The notes beneath the pieces are model-generated. The model was not told the origin of the DNA, searched no databases, and saw only the letters and a program-made list of their open reading frames with translations. From the NCBI GenBank assembly GCA_016786585.1, contig JAEUUI010000007.1:1-64000 (forward strand): 64,000 bases of DNA. The letters are read 5' to 3'. The position numbers were made by a program, and so were the translations under genes. Origin of the DNA: Cyclobacteriaceae bacterium. Lineage in GTDB: Bacteria > Bacteroidota > Bacteroidia > Cytophagales > Cyclobacteriaceae. Below are positions 53,824 to 61,178 of the stretch, in pieces. How positions within the stretch are numbered: the stretch's first letter is position 1; every line of letters begins with the position of its first letter.

Positions 53824-54351
53824 TCAGGCAATATTCTTCTTGAGAATACCTTTTTGCGGATGGATTTTTAGTTCGAAGAACTGGGTAACGAACGCATTCA
53901 GGCGTTCACCAATAAAATTGGCCTCGTCATCCTGCGGGTAGAACACGGTAAGCTCCAAAACTCCCCAGATAAAATTTTTGTGCTGACAGAGCTCACGCGC
54001 CCATTTTTTGAATTCGGTTTGCCACTCTTCTGAATATTTTTCGAATGGGTCGCGGCCATCAAATACAAATTCCAGCTGGTTGTCGTGATAGTTGCGGAAC
54101 CGGAAAATCCCCATCAGGTTCAGATAAAGATCATTCAGGCGCGTATGGTCGGACGATACATGGTTTTCAATCCGCTGAACGGTTTCGTCGACAATGCCGA
54201 GTGGATTATACTGCAGCATATATTGGACCTTTACGAAGTCAACGAGGTAATCCAGCAGATGTGGTTGAAGGGAAAGCTGTGCCTGTTCAAGCACATAGTT
54301 CTTGTCGAGCGGAAAAAACTTACGGATCACGCTGCAAAAAAGGTTTTGCAA
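53824..54351 (-). CDS. Conserved-looking hypothetical protein
   Basis: This 175-residue soluble protein has no recognised domain. It has a high content of Phe and Tyr (RFRNYHDNQLEFVFDGRDPFEKYSEEW near residue 86) and ends HPQKGILKKNIA. There is no signal peptide or membrane helix. It precedes the GH53 gene by 16 bases. I do not recognise the family. Confidence 0.6.
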   Translation of the reverse strand: MQNLFCSVIRKFFPLDKNYVLEQAQLSLQPHLLDYLVDFVKVQYMLQYNPLGIVDETVQRIENHVSSDHTRLNDLYLNLMGIFRFRNYHDNQLEFVFDGRDPFEKYSEEWQTEFKKWARELCQHKNFIWGVLELTVFYPQDDEANFIGERLNAFVTQFFELKIHPQKGILKKNIA

Positions 54352-54396
54352 AGATACGAAATCTGCCCGCGCAACAAAATTTGGGCGACCCGGACA

Positions 54397-55980
54397 CTAA
54401 AACGCTTCCGCGGAAGCTTTATTCATGTACGATTCAAACTCAATCGGGGCATCACCGCCTTCCAGCAGACAACCATCCGGAAGCGGAGGATAAATTTCTT
54501 CGTACGTCTTCACCATGTTCATGAACACCCTGCGGTATACATGACTGCGATTAATCTTTTCCGGGTGATCAAGTCCCGAGCAGGAGAGAAGTTCGACAAA
54601 ACTTGCAACCGTATTATGATGATAGTTTGTAACACGCGCTCCCTTGTCGTTGATATCTAAACCCTTCATAAAGTACGGGTCTTGCGTAGCGACACCGGTA
54701 GGACAAGTATTTTTATTACACTCAAGCGCCTGAATGCAGCCCAACGCCAGCATCATGGCGCGCGCACTGTTGCAGAAATCAGCACCCAACGCCATTGCCC
54801 GAACAATGTGGAAACCCGTCAGGATTTTACCGGAGCAATCGAGTTTGATATGTTCCCGGATACCAAATCCGCGCAATGCGTCATCCGCGAAAGCGAGTGC
54901 ATCGAGTAACGGCATCCCTACAAAGTTTGAAAACTCCGGAGGCGCTGCACCGGTACCGCCTTCGCCACCATCAATGGTAATAAAGTCAGGATAAGTATTC
55001 AATTGCACCATGGCTTTGCAAATGGCAAGGAACTCACTCTTGCGACCGATGCAAAGTTTAAAACCGACAGGCTTGCCACCAGACAGGTCGCGCAGTTGCT
55101 TAACGAATTGTATTAACCCGATGGGTGTATTGAATGCGCTGTGAAACGGAGGTGAGAATACCGTTGTGCCGGCCTGCACACCACGGATCGCTGCAATCTC
55201 AGGTGTGTTCTTTTTTGCCGGAAGAATTCCGCCATGACCAGGCTTTGCTCCCTGCGAAAGTTTGATCTCAATCATCTTTACCTGCGGCCGCGTGGCATTT
55301 TTGGTAAACGCTTCCGGAGAAAAATTTCCATTTGTATCACGTGCACCGAAATAACCTGTACCAATCTGCCAGATTAAATCACCTCCATGTTTAAGATGGT
55401 ATGGACTGATTCCGCCTTCACCGGTGTTGTGCGCGAAGCCCCCGGCTTTTGCACCCGAGTTCAGCGCTTCAATGGCATTCGGACTCAACGATCCAAAACT
55501 CATAGCCGATACATTCAGGATGCTGGCATCATACGGTTGCTTGCAATCTTTATTGCCAACCCGTACGCGTGGGTTATGATCAAGCTTGTTATGATCAAGG
55601 GCATTAACGGAATGTGTCATCCATTCATAACCTTCGGCATACACGTTTAACTGGGTTCCGAAAGGGATGGTGTCAATTTGTTTTTTTGCACGCTGATAAA
55701 TCACGGAACGTTCGTTGCGGTTAAGCGGAGTGCCGTCTGTGTCTGACTCGACAAAATATTGCTGAATCTTCGGACGCATGTCTTCAAACACATAGCGGAG
55801 GCGACCGAGTAATGGAAAGTTTTTACGGATTGCCTGACGATTTTGCGTCATATCAACAACGCCCATGTAAATGAGCGGAGCCACAATCACAAACGAAAAC
55901 AGCGCATCGATCCAGAAGTATGCCCACACAAGAATCAGGGCCGAAACAACAATGCTGCTGATAATAAAGATCTTTCTCAT
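54397..55980 (-). CDS. FMN-binding glutamate-synthase-family protein
   Basis: This 527-residue protein has two N-terminal hydrophobic segments (about 4-45), then a glutamate synthase central/FMN domain (PF01645 type). Signatures are NVSAMSFGSLSPNAIEALNSGA near residue 160 and GEGGISPYHLKHGGDLIWQIGTGYFGAR near 187. IKLSQGAKPGHGGILPA near residue 236 and the iron-sulfur-like CIQALECNKNTCPTGVATQDP near 418 follow. Such stand-alone proteins lack the glutaminase domain. Their exact reaction is not well established. It stands alone on the minus strand. Confidence 0.9.
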   Translation of the reverse strand: MRKIFIISSIVVSALILVWAYFWIDALFSFVIVAPLIYMGVVDMTQNRQAIRKNFPLLGRLRYVFEDMRPKIQQYFVESDTDGTPLNRNERSVIYQRAKKQIDTIPFGTQLNVYAEGYEWMTHSVNALDHNKLDHNPRVRVGNKDCKQPYDASILNVSAMSFGSLSPNAIEALNSGAKAGGFAHNTGEGGISPYHLKHGGDLIWQIGTGYFGARDTNGNFSPEAFTKNATRPQVKMIEIKLSQGAKPGHGGILPAKKNTPEIAAIRGVQAGTTVFSPPFHSAFNTPIGLIQFVKQLRDLSGGKPVGFKLCIGRKSEFLAICKAMVQLNTYPDFITIDGGEGGTGAAPPEFSNFVGMPLLDALAFADDALRGFGIREHIKLDCSGKILTGFHIVRAMALGADFCNSARAMMLALGCIQALECNKNTCPTGVATQDPYFMKGLDINDKGARVTNYHHNTVASFVELLSCSGLDHPEKINRSHVYRRVFMNMVKTYEEIYPPLPDGCLLEGGDAPIEFESYMNKASAEAF

Positions 55981-56068
55981 AAAAGGGGATCGGTTGGGTT
56001 AAACAAGGTAAGCCAGTGGTTGGAAAAGCGCAAGAACGGAGCTACTTTTCGTAGCTAACCCGTATCCT

Positions 56069-56521
56069 ATGGCTAAAAAGATACTAATCGGCCTTTTGGT
56101 CATTATCCTGCTCATGCAGATTATGCAGCCGACAAAAAACCAGTCGGACACTATTTCGGAAAATGACATTTCAAAAACCTATGCGTTGCCAGCCGGGGTT
56201 CAGGAAACCCTTGTAAATAAGTGTTACGACTGCCACAGTAACAACACCAAGTATCCGTGGTATGTATATGTGCAACCAATCGGCTGGTGGATGGCTTCTC
56301 ATATTAAAGAAGGAAAAGACGAGCTAGATTTTTCGGAGTTCAAAACGTATTCTACAAAAAAAGCAAATCACAAACTGGAGGAAGTGTCAGAACAGATTGC
56401 CGAAGGGCATATGCCGATCAAAAGTTATTTGTGGCTTCATCCGGACGCAAAAGTTACCGCGGATGAATTGCATGCGATTAACGATTGGATCGCTTCACTG
56501 GGAATCAAGGTTAGGGATTAA
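56069..56521 (+). CDS. Haem-binding domain protein
   Basis: This 150-residue protein has an N-terminal hydrophobic signal or anchor (about 4-20) and one c-type haem motif, CYDCHSNNTKYPWY near residue 52. It resembles the Haem_bd (PF14376) group common in Bacteroidota. WWMASHIKEGKDELDFSEF near residue 75 and MPIKSYLWLHPDAKVTADELHAI near 113 are typical. It is a likely electron carrier or sensor in the periplasm. An imperfect -7 element and an AGCTAC/GTAGCT inverted repeat (56040-56056) lie just upstream. Confidence 0.87.
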   Translation: MAKKILIGLLVIILLMQIMQPTKNQSDTISENDISKTYALPAGVQETLVNKCYDCHSNNTKYPWYVYVQPIGWWMASHIKEGKDELDFSEFKTYSTKKANHKLEEVSEQIAEGHMPIKSYLWLHPDAKVTADELHAINDWIASLGIKVRD

Positions 56522-56529
56522 CAGGGTCT

Positions 56530-58353
56530 TTAATTATACGAGATAAACGAAGGAGCCTTGATAAAGGATGAACTGAACTTCACCCGTAAATTGCTTGATA
56601 CCGAAATCCTGAATTTTGATAAATCTTCTGTAACACGCGGAAAGTAAAACATCCGCAATTCAATCGTTCCAAAAATCAGGTTTTCGTTACGTGTCCGTAA
56701 TCCACCGCCTATTCCAAAATAAGGTTTTTGTTTGATGAGTACTTCGCGTTCAGGTGCCACCATGGCCACATCGGTAAACGCAAAGGGAGCGAAGTTGAAA
56801 CCGAATAATGTCGGACGGATGTAAATAACAGTTTCGAGGTGCATACTTAAGCGTTGTGTTCCCCATGTGGTGCTGTCGCTTTTAAACCGGTCGATGCCCA
56901 TTTCATTATCGATGCGCAACGGCAAGCTGATGTTTCGATTCAGGATTGTTGTGTAACTCGCGCCGATTGATTGACGGATTTTCAATCCTTTCCATAACAT
57001 CAGGCGACTGAACAGGTTTGCGGAGGCAAGCATAACAACATCCTGCAATTCTTTATCGTGTTTAAATCCGCCTACGCGAAGTGCATATTGCATGAAGTCA
57101 CCGCTTTTGTGAAACACCGATTTTTCAATTTCCGCGCCAGCGTACGGCCGGATCAAACCCATTTGTTTCGTTTGTCCGAATAAGATTGACATTCGCGTAC
57201 CGTAGGGAACGTCTTCCGTTCGTCCGAAACCATACACATATTTTGTTCTATAAAAATTCTGATTGTAAAACGTGAACTGACCCAGTACAAACTGTTGGTT
57301 ACGATAGAGTAAAGTATCCTCACCGGTTCGCTGCTCAGGCACATGACCAAAACTTTGCCCAAACGTACGGATGCCAACGAAATGGCGGTTCCGGTTTTCG
57401 ACCCGGTTCTTAATACCAATATTGTAACCTACCCAAAGGTCCTTAACATAATAACTGTAGTTGCGAAAATCTGTCTCTGCAACTTTGTACACATTCGTTG
57501 ACCAGTTTCGACTAAGTTCCAATCCGCCTGCCCATCGTGAGTAAGGGGAAACAAGCGGGCGATCGAGTTTTAGAAACAATGCATTTTCATTTTCCAGACC
57601 GTAACTCGCACCCGTGTTAAGTTGTGTGTACGATATCGTTGCATTGATGAGTGAGCCTTTTATGCTGTTTTTGCTGTACAAAAATTGATGTCCGAATTTG
57701 GGATCTCGATCAATGTCGATCACGCTTCGATATTCTGTACGCTGTCCCCATCCGGCAAGGTTGGCGTCATAGATTCGATACTGCACACTGGATTTTGACT
57801 TTGCAGAAAGACTGCCTCCAATACTGAATACATCCCGCGTATACACAATCACATCAACCATATCGCGGTTACCGCGAACGGGTTTTACAACAATACGCGC
57901 ATCGAGAATAAACGGCAGGTCGCGAAGGTAACGTTCGTTATCCGCCAGTTTGTAAGGATCAAGCGGCCGGTTAGGGCGGAAGAATAAATTATTTCGAATG
58001 ACTTGCTCTTTCGTATCCGTGTGCAGTGAATTAGCAACCCGCGTAACTGTATTTACAACGCGATATTTAGTTGTATCACTAATATTGCGCTCGAAGCCAA
58101 TGTGGTTGACAATAATTTTACGGATCGTCTTTCCCTGGTATTGGCGGAAACCGGACTCAGACTTCTGATCGACAATCGTATCACCCCGATGCTGGCGCAC
58201 AAGTTTCATCACCCGGCCTGAGACCTTTTGGGTAAGCGTCTTCTTTTGACTGGTTTCTTTTTTAACCTTGGGTTTAACTTTCTGGGCGTACGTTGTTGTT
58301 GCTCCTAATAAAATGAGCAGGCAAGTCAGCACAGAAATTGTCCAAAAACGCAT
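56530..58353 (-). CDS. Outer-membrane surface-antigen-like barrel protein
   Basis: From ATG 58353 this encodes 607 residues with a signal peptide (about 1-24, ending TYAQ). A basic Lys-rich region follows, then a POTRA-like segment (QGKTIRKIIVNHIGFERN near residue 70; FILDARIVVKPVRGNRDMVDVIVYTRDV near 150). The C-terminal beta-barrel (about 180-607) resembles BamA/TamA-type surface antigens but ends in Asn. Its role is likely envelope biogenesis or transport; the specific function is unknown. A longer start 60 bases upstream is unlikely. Confidence 0.75.
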   Translation of the reverse strand: MRFWTISVLTCLLILLGATTTYAQKVKPKVKKETSQKKTLTQKVSGRVMKLVRQHRGDTIVDQKSESGFRQYQGKTIRKIIVNHIGFERNISDTTKYRVVNTVTRVANSLHTDTKEQVIRNNLFFRPNRPLDPYKLADNERYLRDLPFILDARIVVKPVRGNRDMVDVIVYTRDVFSIGGSLSAKSKSSVQYRIYDANLAGWGQRTEYRSVIDIDRDPKFGHQFLYSKNSIKGSLINATISYTQLNTGASYGLENENALFLKLDRPLVSPYSRWAGGLELSRNWSTNVYKVAETDFRNYSYYVKDLWVGYNIGIKNRVENRNRHFVGIRTFGQSFGHVPEQRTGEDTLLYRNQQFVLGQFTFYNQNFYRTKYVYGFGRTEDVPYGTRMSILFGQTKQMGLIRPYAGAEIEKSVFHKSGDFMQYALRVGGFKHDKELQDVVMLASANLFSRLMLWKGLKIRQSIGASYTTILNRNISLPLRIDNEMGIDRFKSDSTTWGTQRLSMHLETVIYIRPTLFGFNFAPFAFTDVAMVAPEREVLIKQKPYFGIGGGLRTRNENLIFGTIELRMFYFPRVTEDLSKFRISVSSNLRVKFSSSFIKAPSFISYN

Positions 58354-58432
58354 GGGCACAGAACGCACGGTTAAATGCGGTAAGAACGTGATTTCCTGCC
58401 GCACAGCCAACAACGCGCAGCTGCCCTTGAAA

Positions 58433-60976
58433 TTATCGTGCCGAACCGCTGCTGATGACTGGTCCGTAGAAAAGTGCGTTAGTGAAAAGCTTGTTAGTAC
58501 CCAGCCAAAACGCCCGGAAACAAAGGTTATCGGTGAAACCGATAATTCTGCCTGACCCCAATGCCGACACTCCCGCGACTGAAGAGTTCTTTACCTGTGT
58601 ATAGTTTTGTTTCGAGATATACCCACTGAGCAACGGATTGTTTCCGAAGGTTAACGGATTAGCGTAGGGGTTCTTCGATTTTTCCATAAAGATGTTGTTC
58701 GACTTGAAGATGGAAACACTCGTTCGATCATAACCATACAATAATGGATGAGTAAGATCAGCGGTAGCATCGAAAATTGCACCGGGCGACTCCTGGGCTC
58801 CGCGATATTCATCCAGTGAAGCATACGATCGGGGAGCAGGTTGTTTATCACCGCTTTCGCTTGACTTCATCTCAAATTTTCCGATGCCTGCAGACGTTAG
58901 CCATTGAAGTGCGTTCTCGAACCCGATAATCACACCTCCGGCTTGTACCCACGATTTCAATTTTTCTTTTCCTGATTCATTGATCGAGTTGTATGATCCC
59001 GCAGGAAAAATAAGCGTGTTGTATTTGGAAAGATTGCCGCGACTGATTGCGTCTACCGGTAGTAAGGTTACTGGTATCTGGTATCGGTGATCAAGTAAGT
59101 GCCAGATTTCACCCGCATCGTTCGAACTCACGCCATCGCCTACAAACAATGCGATTTCCGGTTTCCGAATGACAGCAAATGAGCCGCTTCCCAGACTTAC
59201 ACCCTGGTAATCCAATCCCGTGTTAAATGCATAAACATCGATGCCATCCTGCAGAATTTGTTGGATGATGTAGTTGATTGATTCTTCGCTTTTCTCCTGG
59301 CCGGCTATCGGCACTACAACGGAGCCCCGTTCAAACTTTTTTCCAGTTGAATTGAAGAAAGGTTCTGTTGCCACTTTAATGCGAATGTTGTGTTGGAGTA
59401 ACCGGTTGACAGCCCGCGGCACGTAATAGCCCGTTGGTTCAAATACATAAGCATAGCGCGATTCACCACCGATCAGCTTTCCTGACGGAATTTTAAAGTC
59501 TGTTATTTTTTCTCCGGAAATGCCTGTCTTTAGTTCTTCATAGTCCACTCCGTAAGCAAGCGGAAGCGTCCAGCTCGAAATGTCGTAGAACATGCTGTCG
59601 GTAAACTGTGTACGCTTCTCAAACATACTCTTTATTAACGTGTATTGTGCCTGATTAAGAGCGACTCCGAAAACGGTGTTGTAACGTTTACCGTTGATGG
59701 TTTGATTGTTCAGTTTTTGAATATCGACCCCATGACGACCGATAACTTCCGCGAGCATTGTTGCACGGGCAACATCATTTGAACCGAATGCAATTGCCTT
59801 AACCGGGTCTTTCGTTGCCTGGCCTGCTGCTGTTTTAAAGAAATCGCGTTGGTATGTAAGAAGTTCAACCCGCATCGCATTTACAGCAGCAAGTGTGCTG
59901 AGTGCGGTAACAAACTGATTACGGATCGTAAACGGGAATCGTAATACGCCATTGACACTTTCTTGAGCATGCCCGCGGGAGCTTGCCTGCTCAAACAATA
60001 TTCCGATCGCCCCCTGCACATCCGGAAACGTTGACCCCTTTCCGTAATAGAAATCATCGTAACCTTCTTGTGTATAGTAGAGTGAGCCAATCGAATCGAG
60101 CGCCCGCGCATGAAACTTTCCGATTAACCGCGTAAGCTCCTGATTCCTTAATGGCGTAAGCGGATGGACGCGGGAGGGAACCCCGGGCTGAAAAAAGAAT
60201 GTCGCGTTAGTTCCCATTTCATGATGATCCGTTAACACATTCGGCTTCCATGCGTGAAATTTTTTTACGCGCCCTTGTGATTCAGGCTGTTGCGCAACAA
60301 GCCAGTCGCGATTCAAATCAAACCAGTAGTGATTGGTTCTCCCTCCCGGCCAGGCTTCATTGTGCTCGATGTCGGCCGGATCGGTCGAGATCACGTTGCT
60401 TTTCCGGGAATTTACCCAGCTGCTGAATCGCTGTAAACCGTCAGGATTAAAACTAGGGTCAAGTAGAATAATTGTGTTGCGGAGATATTCTTCAATTTTT
60501 TTGCCTTGCGCTGCTGCAAGGAAGTAGGCTGTCAACAAAGCGGCATTGGCACCGCTCGGCTCATTGCCATGAATGCTGTGTCCCATGTAAAAAACCACGG
60601 GCATGTTTTTCGGATCGATTGTTCCCGCATTCGCTGGATCGGAGAGCCGGAGATGTTCTTTGCGGATCGACTCTATATTACTATGGTTGGCAGGAGAAGT
60701 AATGGTGAGGAGAAGCAGGGGTCGTGCCTCGTGCGACTGGCCGATAACTTCCAGGGTGATCCGGTCGGAAGCCTGGTCGAGTGCCCGCATGTACTGCACC
60801 AGTTTATCGTGGGAAATGTGCCATTCGCCCACCTCATGGCCGATAATCGATTTGGGAGTCGGGATCGCAGGGTTGTAAGTCACCGTATCGGGCAGGTAGT
60901 ACGACAGGTCAATCTGGGCTGCCGCAGTGGATGCCATAATCGCAAACGTTATCAGGAAGGAGAGGACATTTTTCAT
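58433..60976 (-). CDS. M14 family zinc carboxypeptidase, secreted
   Basis: This 847-residue protein has a signal peptide (about 1-20, ending AAAQ). The M14 peptidase domain (about 45-380) has the zinc pair His/Glu in GHSIHGNEPSG near residue 131 and further ligands in LTDHHEMGTN near 248. The catalytic Glu is in GILFEQASSRG near residue 325. A long C-terminal region (about 400-847) has glutamine-amidotransferase-like and beta-rich stretches (TLIFPAGSYNS near 648). It removes C-terminal residues or cuts peptides outside the cytoplasm; the substrate is unknown. It is divergent from the TonB receptor. Confidence 0.9.
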   Translation of the reverse strand: MKNVLSFLITFAIMASTAAAQIDLSYYLPDTVTYNPAIPTPKSIIGHEVGEWHISHDKLVQYMRALDQASDRITLEVIGQSHEARPLLLLTITSPANHSNIESIRKEHLRLSDPANAGTIDPKNMPVVFYMGHSIHGNEPSGANAALLTAYFLAAAQGKKIEEYLRNTIILLDPSFNPDGLQRFSSWVNSRKSNVISTDPADIEHNEAWPGGRTNHYWFDLNRDWLVAQQPESQGRVKKFHAWKPNVLTDHHEMGTNATFFFQPGVPSRVHPLTPLRNQELTRLIGKFHARALDSIGSLYYTQEGYDDFYYGKGSTFPDVQGAIGILFEQASSRGHAQESVNGVLRFPFTIRNQFVTALSTLAAVNAMRVELLTYQRDFFKTAAGQATKDPVKAIAFGSNDVARATMLAEVIGRHGVDIQKLNNQTINGKRYNTVFGVALNQAQYTLIKSMFEKRTQFTDSMFYDISSWTLPLAYGVDYEELKTGISGEKITDFKIPSGKLIGGESRYAYVFEPTGYYVPRAVNRLLQHNIRIKVATEPFFNSTGKKFERGSVVVPIAGQEKSEESINYIIQQILQDGIDVYAFNTGLDYQGVSLGSGSFAVIRKPEIALFVGDGVSSNDAGEIWHLLDHRYQIPVTLLPVDAISRGNLSKYNTLIFPAGSYNSINESGKEKLKSWVQAGGVIIGFENALQWLTSAGIGKFEMKSSESGDKQPAPRSYASLDEYRGAQESPGAIFDATADLTHPLLYGYDRTSVSIFKSNNIFMEKSKNPYANPLTFGNNPLLSGYISKQNYTQVKNSSVAGVSALGSGRIIGFTDNLCFRAFWLGTNKLFTNALFYGPVISSGSAR

Positions 60977-61134
60977 GGAAAAAATTTTTTCGTAAGGATA
61001 GCGATAAAATAAGACAGTATAAATCAGGGCATTACAACCTTTTCCATAAGTGGCATATGAAGTGTGTTAAATCCGTGTAAACAATTTGTGGGCAGATTTA
61101 AACCTGCTGTAAACTTTAATAGCCGCCAAAGGAT

Positions 61135-61142
61135 TAGTTTTG
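61135..61142 (+). promoter_or_regulatory. -7 promoter element for the TonB receptor
   Basis: TAGTTTTG fits TAnnTTTG and ends 36 bases before ATG 61179. No TTG at -33 is obvious. The 202-base divergent gap 60977-61178 otherwise holds nothing I can support. Confidence 0.45.
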
Positions 61143-61178
61143 TATTAACACAACAACCACCAAAAACCCTATTCATTT